From Eikenella sp. (GTDB lineage: Bacteria; Pseudomonadota; Gammaproteobacteria; Burkholderiales; Neisseriaceae): a stretch of DNA of 48,701 nucleotides. The DNA lies in assembly GCA_030528345.1 (NCBI GenBank), contig JAUMZB010000014.1, positions 1 through 48,701 on the forward strand, written 5' to 3'. Each line of letters begins with the position of its first letter. The stretch's first letter is position 1. The notes beneath the pieces are model-generated. The model ran no database searches. It was not told the origin of the DNA and was given only the letters and a program-made list of their open reading frames with translations. The position numbers and the translations under genes were made by a program. This document shows positions 22,590-32,422 of the stretch, piece after piece.

Positions 22590-25500
22590 TTAATCGAAGC
22601 GGATGGTGTAGCGCACCTCGCCGCCGACGGAGTCGGTGCCGACGCGGGCGATGGCTTGCAGCGAGGCGTTGATCTGCCAGATCAATTTCACGGCCTGGTT
22701 GGCGCTGGTGACGCTGTATTCGTAGCCCAAATACAGTTCGTTGGTGAGCCGCTTGCCGAAGGTAATGATTTGTTCGGCGGGATTGAGCTCGCCGGTTTGC
22801 GTGTTGCGCGTGCGGCGGGTGGTCATGCCGAAGTCGTCCACCAGGCCGAGTTTGTCATTGACATTGCCGGCCAGGAAGGCGCCGGCGGCCGCAGCCACGG
22901 CGGCTTCGTCGCTTTCGTTGCCGCTGCTGGCGCGGCCGAGAATCAGCCAGGTGAGTTTGTCTTTGTCGCTCATCGGCTCGTTGGCAATCAGGCTGACGCG
23001 CGGGTTGCTCAGGTTGCCGAGCACTTCCACGCCGGCGCCCACCGGCGAGAGTTTGCGCACCGCGCGCAGATTGAGGTTGGGGTCGGACAGGGGGCCGACA
23101 AAGGAAATGGTGCCTTTTTCGATCAGCAGGTCTTGGCCGTAGGCTTTGTATTGGCCGCGCACAATATTTACCGTGCCCACGGCGCGCAGGTCTTCCTTGG
23201 GTTGGGCGGTAACGGTGAGTTTGCCGCCCAGCATCACGTCCAGCCCTTCGCCGCTGAAGCGGAAGTTGTCGTTCAGATCCAATTCCAGGTTGAGGGCGAT
23301 GGGCGTGGGGGCTTCGGCCTGTACGGTTGGCTCTTCGCCCAATACCACCACGTCGTCGTCCAAACCGGGCATGCCGGATTTTTGGAAACCGAAGTGGCCG
23401 CTGTCGGCTTTCAGGGTGCCGCTCAGGGCGATGCCGCGCTGCGGGGTGTAGAGCAGGGCGGCGTCGCCGCTGAGGGTGAGCTTGCGGTTGGGGGTGTCGA
23501 GAATCTGGTAGCGCTTAAACAGGGCGGTCACGTCCACATCGGGCGTGGTGCCGGTGAGGTTGACGCGGCCTTTGAGTTCGACGCTGCCGTCTTTGCGCTT
23601 GAAGGCCAGCGAGTCGACCAGCCAGTCGCGCCCTTGGAAACGCGAGTTCAGGCTGCCGTTGTCGAGGATGACGCCGGTGTTGCGGTCGCGGTAGTAGAGG
23701 TTGCTGCCTTTGGCGGTGCCGTTGAGGCGCGGCTCGCCCACGGTGCCGCTGACGGTGGTGTCGATGTTGAGGCGGCCTTTGGCACTCATGCCGGCGGGCA
23801 TCAGGTAGCGCAGGTTGTCGAGATCGGGCACGTCGATTTTCAGGTAGCCGCTGACGGGGGCGGCCAGAATGCTGCTGCCGAAGGTTTGGCTGACGGCAAC
23901 GGCGGCATCTATGTTGCCGTAGCGGGTTTGGCCGGTGAGGCGGTTGTCGATGCGGCCGCTGTGGAAGCGGGTGTCGAGCACGATGTTTTGCAGGCCGAGC
24001 GCCTGCTGGCGGTAGGCGATGACGGCGTCGCCCGACTGCTGGCGCAGTTTCAGGTAGCCGGTGGCGTTTTGGCCGTAGTGGATGTCCCAGTCGCCGCCGA
24101 TAACCAGATTCTGTTTGAGGGCGGGCGGCTGTCGGCTGCTGCCGGCGGTTTGCAGCAGATTGTCGAGTTCTGCCAGATGCAGGCCGCCGGCGCTGCCTTT
24201 GGTGGTGATGCCGCGGCGGGCTTCCCAGACAAAGTTTTGCAGGTTGAGGCTGCCGCGCATGGCGGCCCAGCGGGCGTTGGCCAGCGCCACGCGCTCGGCG
24301 CCGGCTTCCAATTGAATGGGGTTGAGCAGCTTGAGGTTGAAGGCGCCGCCGATGTCGAGCTGGCCGACGCGGCCGCGCCATTGGTGCCGGTCGTTCAGGC
24401 CGCCGGCGGCGGCGAGGTTGAGGCGGTAGGGTTTGCCGTCGAGCAGCAGGCTGGCGTTGCCGCCGAGGGTGTGCTGGCGGCCGCTGCCGTTGGCTTTGAG
24501 GTCGACGAGGTCGATTTGGGTGCTGCCGATTTGGATTTGGCGGCCGTTAAGTTGGATGTTGAGCGGTTTGGCCAGATCGGGCGAACCTTTGAGGTTGAAG
24601 TCGAGGCGGCGGATGCGCACGGCGTCGCGCACGGCCAGGCCGTCGGCGTGGCCGCGCAGGTCGGCGGTGAGGCGGGTGGGTTCGCCGGCCAGTATGCCTT
24701 GTGCTTTCAGGTAGCCGGCCAGGCCGAAGCCGAACAGGTCGAGATTGGGTGCGTCGATGTCGAGGCTGAGTTTGTCGCCTGCTTTGCCGAAGCTGCCTTT
24801 GGTTTGGACGCGGTTGCGGCCGAGGGTGAGGTTGACGTTGGCTTGGGGCAGGTGGCCGTTGCGGTAGGTGAGCTCGGCTTTGCCGCCCAGCGGGGCGCCG
24901 GAGAGGAGGCTGTCGCGCCAGACCATGTCGAGTTTGAGGTCGCTGCCGTCGGCCAGAGTGCCGCTCAGGCCGATGTTGCCGTTCACGCTGCCGGCGGGCA
25001 GGCCGGCCATTACGGCGGCGGGGTTGAAGGCGCGCGAGGCTACCTGAAGCTTGATCGCTTGTTGTTGGAACAGGCCGATATCGGCTTCGGCGGTGAGTTC
25101 GCCGCCGTTGGCCGGGGCGATGCGCACGTTTTCGAAGCGCAGCGACTGTTGGCGGTTTTCGCGGTCGGTCAGCAGACGGAACAGGCCGCTGGCGGCGGTT
25201 TGGCGGTCGCGCAGCTCCCAGCGGGCTTCGGGGTGGTCGAAGCTGCCGCGGGCGGTGATGGTGCCGTCGATGAGGAAGGGCAGCTGCTGCCGCACCACGT
25301 CGTGCACTTTGAATTGCTCCACGGCGGCGGTGAGGTTGAGGGCGTCGCTTTCGGCGGCGGCATCTATGGTGCCGTTGAGGATGAGGCGGCCTTTGGCGGC
25401 CAGCAGGGCTGTTACGTTTTGCAGTTGCAGTTTGCCGTCGGTGCCGATGCGGAGGTCGCCGTTGAGGCTTTCCACGGGAATGCCGTTTTGGTCGAAACCG

Positions 25501-26474
25501 GCCGGGCGGTGGTTGCGGAATTCGATGACACCGCTGAGGGTGTCGGCTCGGGCGGCCGGTTCGACGGCCAGATTGAATACCAGTTCGGCTTCGGGCAGGC
25601 CGTCGTCGAAATCGGCGGGGTTGAGGTGGCGGCCTTCGAGGTTGAGGCTGACGATTTTGCGGTTCAGCTGCGGTTCGAAGGGACGCAGGCCGCCGCGCAG
25701 TACGAAGTGGGCAGCGTTGTCGCCGCTGCCGTTAAGTTGCACGTGCACATCGGGTTCGGCCAGGCTGCCGCTCAGGGAGGCGGCGCTGGTGGCGGCTTCG
25801 CCTTGCAGGTCGCCCCGACCCTCGATGCTGGCATCCAAGGCGAAGGGGGCGGCGGTGGCGATGGCGGCCTGGCCTTTGAATTCGTGCCACGGCGTGCGCA
25901 GAGCCTCGATGTTCAGGCGGTGGTGTTGGTGGTCGTAGCGGTAGCTGAGGGCGGAAGGCAGCAGCACGGTGTTGTCTGGGCTGCCGCTGCTGATGCGGCC
26001 CACTTCCAGTGCGTCGATCTGTACGCCGAGGGGCAGGCTGATGCTTTGCGGCAAGGTTGGCGGCGGGCTTTCTTCGCGCGGCGGCACCGGTTTGCCGGCG
26101 ATGTGGATATCGCCGGCGGCCAGTTTGCGGATGTGCAGCTGCCGCTGCCAGAGCGCCTGGGGCTGCCAATCAAGGCTGAGGCGGCTGATGTCCACATCGG
26201 CTTCTTCGGTGGCCACCTGAATTCCTTGGCCCTCAAAGCCGCGCCACAGGGTGCCGTTTAATTGTTGGATGCGGATGTCCACGCCGAACCAGGCCGGAAT
26301 GCGGGTGAGGCCGAAGCGCAGCCCCGATTCGGTGCCGGCCAGCCAGGCCAGCAGGCCGGCAGTCGGCATCAACAGCAGCAAAACGGCGGCGGCCAGCCGT
26401 TTCCGCCACGAACGGCGTTTCGGAGCGGGCGGCGGGTTTGGGGCGGCGGCGGGGAGGACGGCGGTATCGGACAT
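22590..26474 (-). CDS. tamB: TamB, inner-membrane bridge of translocation and assembly module
   Basis: 1294 aa. N-terminal anchor helix (about 24-45, RLAAAVLLLLMPTAGLLAWLAGTE) followed by a very long periplasmic beta-rich region, as in AsmA-like lipid-transport bridges, and a C-terminal DUF490/TamB domain containing LNLELDLNDNFRFSGEGLDV, DLRAVGTVNIVRGQYKAYG and the terminal beta-strand VRYTIRFD. TamB spans the periplasm and, with TamA, helps insert outer membrane proteins or moves phospholipids. Lies 79 bases after tamA on the same strand. The long frame on the opposite strand is a codon-bias shadow. Confidence 0.93.
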   Translation of the reverse strand: MSDTAVLPAAAPNPPPAPKRRSWRKRLAAAVLLLLMPTAGLLAWLAGTESGLRFGLTRIPAWFGVDIRIQQLNGTLWRGFEGQGIQVATEEADVDISRLSLDWQPQALWQRQLHIRKLAAGDIHIAGKPVPPREESPPPTLPQSISLPLGVQIDALEVGRISSGSPDNTVLLPSALSYRYDHQHHRLNIEALRTPWHEFKGQAAIATAAPFALDASIEGRGDLQGEAATSAASLSGSLAEPDVHVQLNGSGDNAAHFVLRGGLRPFEPQLNRKIVSLNLEGRHLNPADFDDGLPEAELVFNLAVEPAARADTLSGVIEFRNHRPAGFDQNGIPVESLNGDLRIGTDGKLQLQNVTALLAAKGRLILNGTIDAAAESDALNLTAAVEQFKVHDVVRQQLPFLIDGTITARGSFDHPEARWELRDRQTAASGLFRLLTDRENRQQSLRFENVRIAPANGGELTAEADIGLFQQQAIKLQVASRAFNPAAVMAGLPAGSVNGNIGLSGTLADGSDLKLDMVWRDSLLSGAPLGGKAELTYRNGHLPQANVNLTLGRNRVQTKGSFGKAGDKLSLDIDAPNLDLFGFGLAGYLKAQGILAGEPTRLTADLRGHADGLAVRDAVRIRRLDFNLKGSPDLAKPLNIQLNGRQIQIGSTQIDLVDLKANGSGRQHTLGGNASLLLDGKPYRLNLAAAGGLNDRHQWRGRVGQLDIGGAFNLKLLNPIQLEAGAERVALANARWAAMRGSLNLQNFVWEARRGITTKGSAGGLHLAELDNLLQTAGSSRQPPALKQNLVIGGDWDIHYGQNATGYLKLRQQSGDAVIAYRQQALGLQNIVLDTRFHSGRIDNRLTGQTRYGNIDAAVAVSQTFGSSILAAPVSGYLKIDVPDLDNLRYLMPAGMSAKGRLNIDTTVSGTVGEPRLNGTAKGSNLYYRDRNTGVILDNGSLNSRFQGRDWLVDSLAFKRKDGSVELKGRVNLTGTTPDVDVTALFKRYQILDTPNRKLTLSGDAALLYTPQRGIALSGTLKADSGHFGFQKSGMPGLDDDVVVLGEEPTVQAEAPTPIALNLELDLNDNFRFSGEGLDVMLGGKLTVTAQPKEDLRAVGTVNIVRGQYKAYGQDLLIEKGTISFVGPLSDPNLNLRAVRKLSPVGAGVEVLGNLSNPRVSLIANEPMSDKDKLTWLILGRASSGNESDEAAVAAAAGAFLAGNVNDKLGLVDDFGMTTRRTRNTQTGELNPAEQIITFGKRLTNELYLGYEYSVTSANQAVKLIWQINASLQAIARVGTDSVGGEVRYTIRFD

Positions 26475-26553
26475 GGTGCGGTGTGTGGTGGGTTCGGTCG
26501 GGTTTCAGGCAGTCGGACGGCGGCACGCAGGCTACCTGAACAGCTTGGCGAAG

Positions 26554-28383
26554 TTAAAAACGGGTGCCCAGGCTGATGTGCCAGCGCAGTTTGCGGTCGT
26601 GGTGGCCGTAGGCGATGTCGAAGGAGAAGGGGGCGATGGGGCTGAACCAGCGTAGCCCCAGGCCGCTGCCGTGCCGCCATTGGAGGCGGGCGAAGTCGTG
26701 GTTGACGGCGCCCATGTCGTGGAACACGGCCAGAGAGAAGTTTTTGCTGATGGGGCGTTGGTATTCCAAGCTCACCACGCCCAATACGCGGTCGGGCAGC
26801 ACCGAGCCGTTGGGGCCGTTGAGGCCGATGCTGTCGAGCTCATAGCCGCGCACGCTGGTGGCGCCGCCGGTGCGGTACATCAGCACGGAAGGCACGGATT
26901 TGTCTTGGCCGGAGCGGGTGTAGCCCAATTCGCCGCGGGCGATGAAGGTGCCGATGTTTTTGTTTTCCGGGGTGAAATAGTAGCCGGCGCGGCCGTAAAC
27001 GCGTTGGGTGCCGGCGGAAGAGAGCAGGGCGCCCAGGGTGGTGCCGACTTTGCCTTCCAGATAGTAGCCGTTTTCGGGACGCAGCAGGGTTTCGATGTTT
27101 TGGCGGCGCCAGGAGGCGGTGAGCATCAGGGCGTTGCTGCGGCCGAAATCCTGCCCGCCCGTGATGCGGCGGGACTCGGTAATGTATTCGAGGCCGATGC
27201 GCGATTCGATGCCGTTGCGGTCGCGCACGCGCCAAATGCCGGCTTGGGCGGTTTCTTTATCCAGCTTTTGGGTGGTGGAGCTGTCGTAGTTGAGGCTGGC
27301 GGTCCAATAGTGGCCGTTGCTGTTGCGCGGTTGGCTCAGGCCGATGCCGGCGGTTTTTTCGTAACGGCCGATGTCGGCGGCGGCGGAAAACACATAGCCG
27401 CGGGCAAACACATTGTAGTGTTCGTAGCCCAAGCGGATGCCGGGGCCGTCGGCCGAATCGTAGCGCAGGCCGAGGTCCACTTTTTGGCGCGGCACTTCGG
27501 TGACCGAGACCACCAGCGGCACGCGGTTTTCCGCCATTTGGGCGAAATCCACTTCCACTTGGGCGCGGCTGTAATGGCTGTCTTGCTCCAAGGCCTGCTG
27601 GTAATCGAGCACTTTGTCGAAGTCGTACGGTTCGCCGACCCGGAACTGCGCCAAGCCGGTGATGACCGATTCGGGATAGCGCCGGTTGCCTTGAATGCGG
27701 ATGTCGCCGAAATACACCGGCTGTTTGCTGTCTACGCTCACCGACAACACGGCTTTGCTGGTTTCGGGGTTGATGGTGGCGCGGCTTTCGCTGAGGGTGG
27801 CCAGCGGGTACTTGTGGCGGCGCACGGCGGAGAGCACGGCATCTTTGCTGCTGCTCCATTCGCTGTTGACGAAAGGGTCGTCGATGGGCAGCGACCAGTT
27901 GGCCATGGCGCGTTTGTAGTAGGCGGCCAGGTCGCTTTCCTGCAAAACGCCGCCGATGATGGAGACTTCCACGTCGTCTATGGTGGTGCGCGGACCGGGG
28001 CGCACGCTCACCAACCAGCCGCCGCCTTTGGGGGAAACCTGAATCTCGGCGCGGAAATAGCCTTGCGAGCGCACCATCTGCTTCACTTCGTCGGGCGCTT
28101 CTTCGGCCAGAAACTGCATCTGTTCGCGGTCGATGTCGGCTTCGGGCTCGGTTTGGCGGGTGATCAGCGACAGGTGTTCGCGCAGCATGGCGGCGATGTC
28201 GTCGGGGGCGTCGATTTCGATGGGGAAGGGCAGTTGCTCGGCCGGGGTGTCGGGCGAGGGGATGTCGGCGGCCCGGGCGGCGGCTTCGGCGGGCGCACCG
28301 TCCGCCGGCGCGGATTCGGCGTGGGCGGGCAGGCCGGCCAGCAGGACGGAGAGGGCGGCGGCGTGAAGCGGGCGGATCTTCAT
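26554..28383 (-). CDS. tamA: TamA, BamA-family outer membrane protein
   Basis: 609 aa. Signal peptide MKIRPLHAAALSVLLAGLPAHA, then POTRA domains (about 60-270, e.g. IQGNRRYPESVITGLAQFRVGEPYD), then a 16-strand Omp85 barrel with VRGYELDSIGLNG near residue 510 (the VRGY motif of strand 12 / loop 6) and a C-terminal aromatic (SLGTRF). Partner of TamB just downstream. The ATG at 28383 is chosen because a signal peptide follows it directly; about 30 further in-frame upstream codons look non-coding. No clear Shine-Dalgarno. A promoter candidate lies at 28492-28520. Confidence 0.93.
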   Translation of the reverse strand: MKIRPLHAAALSVLLAGLPAHAESAPADGAPAEAAARAADIPSPDTPAEQLPFPIEIDAPDDIAAMLREHLSLITRQTEPEADIDREQMQFLAEEAPDEVKQMVRSQGYFRAEIQVSPKGGGWLVSVRPGPRTTIDDVEVSIIGGVLQESDLAAYYKRAMANWSLPIDDPFVNSEWSSSKDAVLSAVRRHKYPLATLSESRATINPETSKAVLSVSVDSKQPVYFGDIRIQGNRRYPESVITGLAQFRVGEPYDFDKVLDYQQALEQDSHYSRAQVEVDFAQMAENRVPLVVSVTEVPRQKVDLGLRYDSADGPGIRLGYEHYNVFARGYVFSAAADIGRYEKTAGIGLSQPRNSNGHYWTASLNYDSSTTQKLDKETAQAGIWRVRDRNGIESRIGLEYITESRRITGGQDFGRSNALMLTASWRRQNIETLLRPENGYYLEGKVGTTLGALLSSAGTQRVYGRAGYYFTPENKNIGTFIARGELGYTRSGQDKSVPSVLMYRTGGATSVRGYELDSIGLNGPNGSVLPDRVLGVVSLEYQRPISKNFSLAVFHDMGAVNHDFARLQWRHGSGLGLRWFSPIAPFSFDIAYGHHDRKLRWHISLGTRF

Positions 28384-28856
28384 GGATTCGGATGCGGCGT
28401 GTGGATTAGGCGTCAAGGAGCCGGCGGGCGTTTGGTTCGGGCCGCCTGCGCGCCGAAGAACGGATGGGGCCGTTCGGGACAAAGGGCGCGAATATTAGCA
28501 TTTCCGCGCCGTGTTTTGAAGGTTTCGGCGCAGCGGCGGCCGGAAGGAAACGGCGTTTTTACATAAACTTGCTTCGCGGCGGATGGTTGGCCGGAACGGG
28601 CTTTCAGGTAGCCTGCCGCCCATATAACGGCGGCTTCTATCGACAGCGCAAAACGGTATTTTGAAGGGGCGGCCGGAGCTGTTTATGATGCCGCCCCTTA
28701 TCCAATTGCGTCTGTCCGGCTTGGATCCGTATCCGGCGGATTCCGGCGGCATACCGGCGTAGGGTCTGTAAGCAGGCGCTGCATCGGCTGATGGCCGACA
28801 GGCCTTGGAAATAATCGTTTTATGGTTTGGATTCCGGTGTTTTTTAAGGAGTGATG
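28384..28856. other. 473-bp divergent intergenic region tamA / sstT
   Basis: Contains a tamA promoter (28492-28520), one uptake sequence (about 28603-28615) and the ribosome site of the first sstT (AAGGAG, 28846-28851). No gene seen. Confidence 0.6.
28492..28520 (-). promoter_or_regulatory. candidate promoter of tamA-tamB
   Basis: Minus strand: TTCAAA (28520-28515), 17-base spacer, TAATAT (28497-28492). Gives a leader of about 100 bases to the tamA ATG. Confidence 0.5.
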
Positions 28857-30125
28857 ATGTCTGATTTCAGCTTGGGCCGTGTTTGGCGGCGTTTGGGGCT
28901 GGGCGGCCAGGTGGCTGCGGCTTTGCCGGCTGCCGTGGTGCTGGCTTGGCCGGCGCGCGGATCGGCTTGGGGCGGTCATTTGGCGGCGGCAGGCGATTTG
29001 TTGGGCATGTTGTTTGTCGGTGCGCTCAAGGCAGTGGCGCCGGTGCTGGTGTTTGTGTTGGTGGCGGCGGCTTTGGCCCGCCACCGCACGGGCAGCGGCA
29101 GCGGCATCCGTCCGGTGTTGGCGCTGTATGTGGCGGGCATGCTGTTGGCCGCTTTGGTGGCGGTGAGCGCCAGCTTTCTGTTTCCGTCTTTTGTGCCCCT
29201 GAGCGGGGTGGAAGCCGCCAGCCGGCCGGTGCCTTCCGGTGTGGGCGAGGTGTTGCGCAATTTGGCGGGCAAGCTGGCGGTCAATCCGGTGCAGGCGCTG
29301 GCGGAAGCGAATTATGTGGGCATTTTGTTGTGGGCGGTGTTGATCGGCCTGGCTTTGCGCCATGCCGGCGAAGCCGCCCGCGATATGCTGGCCGATGCAG
29401 CGGAAGCGGTGTCGCGCGTGGTGCGCTGGATCATCCGCTTGGCACCGCTGGGCATCTTCGGTTTGGTGCTGACCACGGTTTTGAACACCGGTTTGGAGAG
29501 CCTGGGGGCGTATCTGCATGTTTTGGCGGTAATTGTGGGGGCGATGGTGTTTACCGCCTTGGTGGTGAACCCGCTGATTGTGTGGGTGAAAATCCGCCGC
29601 AATCCTTATCCCTTGGTGTTGGCCTGCCTGAAAGAAAGCGGCCTGATTGCCTTTTTCGTGCGCAGTTCGGTGGCCAATATTCCGGTGAATCTGGCTTTGT
29701 GCAAAAAGCTGGGCTTGGATGAGGAGACCTATTCGGTGTCGATTCCGCTGGGCGCGACCATGAATATGGAGGGCGCATCCATTACGATTACCGTCCTCAC
29801 GCTGGCGGCGGTGCACACGCTGGGCATTCCGGTGGACTTTCTGACCGCCTTCCTGCTGGTGTTGGTGGCGGTGGTGGGTGCCTGCGGGGCTTCCGGCGTA
29901 CCGGGCGGCGCACTGCCGCTGGTGCCGATGGCGTGCAGCCTGTTCAATATCGATCACGATGTGGCCATGCAGATGGTGGCCGTGGGGCTGATCATCATGG
30001 TGGTGCAGGATCCGTGCGGCACCATGCTCAATTCTTCCACCGACGTGGTGTTTACCGCGGCGGCCGACCCGTCTTACCAACAGCGTCCGCAGCTGGCCGC
30101 CGAGCCGGTGCGTCAGGCTTCGTAA
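28857..30125 (+). CDS. sodium:dicarboxylate/serine-threonine symporter family, divergent SstT paralogue
   Basis: 422 aa, eight membrane helices plus re-entrant loops of the DAACS (SstT/GltP) fold. Matches its downstream neighbour almost block for block: [88 protein letters not shown]. In the last substrate-site block it reads [15 protein letters not shown] where normal SstT has [14 protein letters not shown], so substrate preference may differ. Three start codons in a row (GTG 28851, ATG 28854, ATG 28857); the last has the best spacing to AAGGAG. Terminator at 30165-30200. Confidence 0.85.
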   Translation: MSDFSLGRVWRRLGLGGQVAAALPAAVVLAWPARGSAWGGHLAAAGDLLGMLFVGALKAVAPVLVFVLVAAALARHRTGSGSGIRPVLALYVAGMLLAALVAVSASFLFPSFVPLSGVEAASRPVPSGVGEVLRNLAGKLAVNPVQALAEANYVGILLWAVLIGLALRHAGEAARDMLADAAEAVSRVVRWIIRLAPLGIFGLVLTTVLNTGLESLGAYLHVLAVIVGAMVFTALVVNPLIVWVKIRRNPYPLVLACLKESGLIAFFVRSSVANIPVNLALCKKLGLDEETYSVSIPLGATMNMEGASITITVLTLAAVHTLGIPVDFLTAFLLVLVAVVGACGASGVPGGALPLVPMACSLFNIDHDVAMQMVAVGLIIMVVQDPCGTMLNSSTDVVFTAAADPSYQQRPQLAAEPVRQAS

Positions 30126-30164
30126 TGCGGTAAACAAAAGTTGCGGCAAGGCAGCGAACCGTGT

Positions 30165-30200
30165 AGGGCAGAAAGGCATTGGCGCTTTTCTGCCCTTTTC
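30165..30200 (+). terminator. terminator of first sstT paralogue
   Basis: Perfect 10-bp stem AGGGCAGAAA / TTTCTGCCCT (30165-30174, 30187-30196), 12-base loop, then TTTTCC overlapping the stem end. Confidence 0.75.
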
Positions 30201-30272
30201 CGCTGCCTGCCGTCGGCGGTATGGGCGGCACGGCTTATCTGAAAGCCCCGGCCTGCCTGAACGGCATAAGAT

Positions 30273-30286
30273 TTGATTTAAATCAA
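30273..30286 (+). promoter_or_regulatory. perfect FNR-type binding site upstream of sstT
   Basis: TTGAT-TTAA-ATCAA, an exact match to the FNR consensus TTGAT-N4-ATCAA. Centre lies 154 bases before the sstT start codon and about 64 bases before the start point predicted from TATGCT at 30332, roughly a class I activator position. Confidence 0.6.
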
Positions 30287-30433
30287 AGAATGGGGCGGGG
30301 AAGCGATGAAGTGTGGCGCTTTGCGCACAATTATGCTGCAAAAGCCGGCCAAAAAGGTAAAGAAATGTCTGTTTTACCGGCTTGGCGTTAGAATGGCGCG
30401 TTTTTCAACCATTTTTGGTTAGGGAATCCATTT

Positions 30434-31663
30434 ATGGCAAAACAAGGTATGGCGGCCGCTTTGGACCGCATCGGTCTGGTGATGCAGATTGTGATCGGGC
30501 TGATTTTCGGCGTGCTGGTGGGCTGGTTGTCGCGCGACACCGGCATGGGCGGTGCGGTCGGCGAGCTGGGCCGGATTTTGGGCGGCCTGTTTGTGGGCGC
30601 ACTCAAAGCGGTGGCGCCGATTCTGATTTTTGTGCTGGTGACGGCGGCCATTTCGCAAAGCCGCAGCGGCACGGCCGGCAATATGCGGCCGATTCTGCTG
30701 CTGTATCTGTTCGGCACTTTTGCCGCCGCACTGGTGGCGGTGAGTGCGAGTTTTGCGTTTCCTTCCACACTCTCCCTCAGCGGCGTGGAAGCGGCCACGC
30801 GCGAAGCGCCCGGCGGCATCGGCGAGGTGATGCGCAATCTGTTGATGAAACTGGTGTCGAATCCGGTGCAGGCGCTGGCCGATGCCAACTACATCGGTAT
30901 TCTGGCCTGGGCCTTGGTATTGGGTGCGGCTTTGCGTCAGGCCGGCGAGCGCACCCGCGGGCTGATTGCCGATTTGGCCGCCGCGGTGTCGAAAGTGGTG
31001 CGCTGGGTGATCCGTTTCGCGCCTTTGGGCATTTTCGGCCTGGTGCTGACCACCATTATTGTGGAAGGTTTCAGCGGCATCGGCCGTTATGTGCATCTCT
31101 TGGCGGTGCTGGTGGGGGTGATGCTGTTTGTGGCCTTGGTGGTGAACCCGCTGATCGTGTTTGCGCAAACCCGCAAAAACCCTTATCCGCTGGTGTGGAC
31201 CTGTCTGCGCGAGAGCGGCATGACCGCTTTCTTTACCCGTTCTTCCGCCGCCAATATTCCGGTGAACATGGCTTTGGCGAAAAAGCTAGGCCTCAATGAA
31301 GACACCTACTCGGTGTCGATTCCGCTGGGCGCCACCATCAATATGGCGGGCGCGGCGATTACGATTACCGTGCTCACGCTGGCGGCGGTGCAGACCTTGG
31401 GCATCGAAGTGGATTTCTGGACGGCGGTGCTGCTCAGCGTGGTGGCCTCCTTGGGCGCCTGCGGTGCTTCCGGCGTGGCCGGCGGTTCGCTGCTGCTGAT
31501 TCCGATGGCGTGCAGCCTGTTTAATATCGACAACGACATCGCCATGCAGGTGGTGGGGGTCGGTTTTATTATCGGCGTGGTGCAGGATTCGGCCGAAACG
31601 GCGCTGAACTCCTCTACCGACGTGCTGTTTACCGCAGCGGTGGATCAGGCCGGCCGGCGTTAA
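30434..31663 (+). CDS. sstT: serine/threonine:sodium symporter SstT
   Basis: 409 aa, close to the 414 of E. coli SstT. Shows the canonical family blocks [66 protein letters not shown] and [19 protein letters not shown]. Inner-membrane, sodium-driven uptake of serine and threonine. TTAGGGAA and an A-rich stretch precede the ATG. It stands behind its own region with an FNR-type box, so it may be induced when oxygen is low, when serine and threonine feed fermentative routes. Tandem paralogue of the preceding gene. Confidence 0.92.
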   Translation: MAKQGMAAALDRIGLVMQIVIGLIFGVLVGWLSRDTGMGGAVGELGRILGGLFVGALKAVAPILIFVLVTAAISQSRSGTAGNMRPILLLYLFGTFAAALVAVSASFAFPSTLSLSGVEAATREAPGGIGEVMRNLLMKLVSNPVQALADANYIGILAWALVLGAALRQAGERTRGLIADLAAAVSKVVRWVIRFAPLGIFGLVLTTIIVEGFSGIGRYVHLLAVLVGVMLFVALVVNPLIVFAQTRKNPYPLVWTCLRESGMTAFFTRSSAANIPVNMALAKKLGLNEDTYSVSIPLGATINMAGAAITITVLTLAAVQTLGIEVDFWTAVLLSVVASLGACGASGVAGGSLLLIPMACSLFNIDNDIAMQVVGVGFIIGVVQDSAETALNSSTDVLFTAAVDQAGRR

Positions 31664-31690
31664 GCCGATGCGGCTTGCCGAACGGTACCG

Positions 31691-31723
31691 TCAGGCTACC
31701 TGAAACGTTTTCAGGTAGCCTGA
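31691..31723 (+). terminator. uptake-sequence hairpin after sstT
   Basis: TCAGGCTACCTGAAA (31691-31705) and TTTTCAGGTAGCCTGA (31708-31723): a perfect inverted pair of the Eikenella-type uptake sequence with a very short loop. Confidence 0.7.
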
Positions 31724-31769
31724 TTGCTTATCTTTGATTTTGCTATCCCTTCCCTTTCAGGAGTGCTCC

Positions 31770-32264
31770 GTGACCCGTATTTTATTTGTCTGCCTCGGCA
31801 ATATCTGCCGCTCGCCGATGGCCGAATACCTCTGCCGCGAAATGGCGGCCGAACAAGGCATTCCGCTGCTCACCGCCAGCGCCGGCACTTCGGGCTGGCA
31901 CGACGGCGAGGGCATGCACTGCGGCACCGCCGAAGTGTTGGAATCGGCAGGCATAGCCGGCAACGGTTTTGTCAGCCGCCGGGTGCGCCGCAGCGATTTT
32001 GAAGATTATGACTATCTGCTCGCGATGGACGCCGACAATCTGGCCGAGCTGGAGCGCCTTTTCGGCCGCCATCCGCAGAAAATCTTCCTCATCACCGATT
32101 TGCTGGCCGATGCCGCTTACGACCATGTGCCCGACCCTTGGCACACCGGCCGTTTCAACCAAACCCGCGACATTCTCACCGCCTGCTGCCGCGTGTTGCT
32201 GGCGCGGCTGGCGGCGGGGCAGCCGCTGCGTCCGCCGTCGCCCGAAGCGGCTGCCGGGGCGTAG
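31770..32264 (+). CDS. low-molecular-weight protein-tyrosine phosphatase
   Basis: 164 aa. P-loop VCLGNICRSP: C8-x5-R14 is the phosphate-binding CX5R(S) signature. The general acid is D in DPWHTG (about residue 117), and a conserved ALDxxN-like segment appears as LLAMDADN. Acts as a cytoplasmic tyrosine phosphatase; targets unknown (in other bacteria, BY-kinases or host proteins). Start is GTG at 31770 because AGGAG lies seven bases before it and the P-loop must begin about residue 8. Alanine-rich C-terminal tail. Confidence 0.9.
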   Translation: MTRILFVCLGNICRSPMAEYLCREMAAEQGIPLLTASAGTSGWHDGEGMHCGTAEVLESAGIAGNGFVSRRVRRSDFEDYDYLLAMDADNLAELERLFGRHPQKIFLITDLLADAAYDHVPDPWHTGRFNQTRDILTACCRVLLARLAAGQPLRPPSPEAAAGA

Positions 32265-32342
32265 TGAAAGTGGCGGCGGAATCGGCTAGAATACGCCGGC
32301 TTGAAGAAAGCCGTATCGGCTCCGGCCGGTCAACGGCTCCTC

Positions 32343-32372
32343 GGGCTACCTGAAAGCGTTTCAGGTAGCCTC
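32343..32372 (+). terminator. uptake-sequence hairpin after phosphatase gene
   Basis: GGGCTACCTGAAA and TTTCAGGTAGCCTC form a near-perfect stem with a short GCG loop, 78 bases past the phosphatase stop. Confidence 0.6.
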
Positions 32373-32422
32373 TTGCTTTTCCTTCCCAATTTGAATATCC
32401 GCATACAAAAGGAATCCACACC

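Larger units (their letters stand above)
30126..30433. other. 308-bp region between the sstT paralogues
   Basis: Contains the terminator of the first gene (30165-30200) and a perfect FNR-type palindrome (30273-30286). A possible -10 TATGCT follows at 30332. No ORF of interest. Confidence 0.65.

Noticed and set aside
22395..26261. A 1288-codon open frame on the plus strand opposite tamB
   Set aside because: It is a codon-bias shadow: the GC-rich third positions of tamB keep the antisense frame open. The translation is low-complexity (runs of A, G, V, E) with no domain, while the minus frame is a full TamB.
26671..28566. A 631-codon plus-strand frame opposite tamA
   Set aside because: Same shadow effect; no ribosome site, no domain, and TamA on the minus strand is complete.
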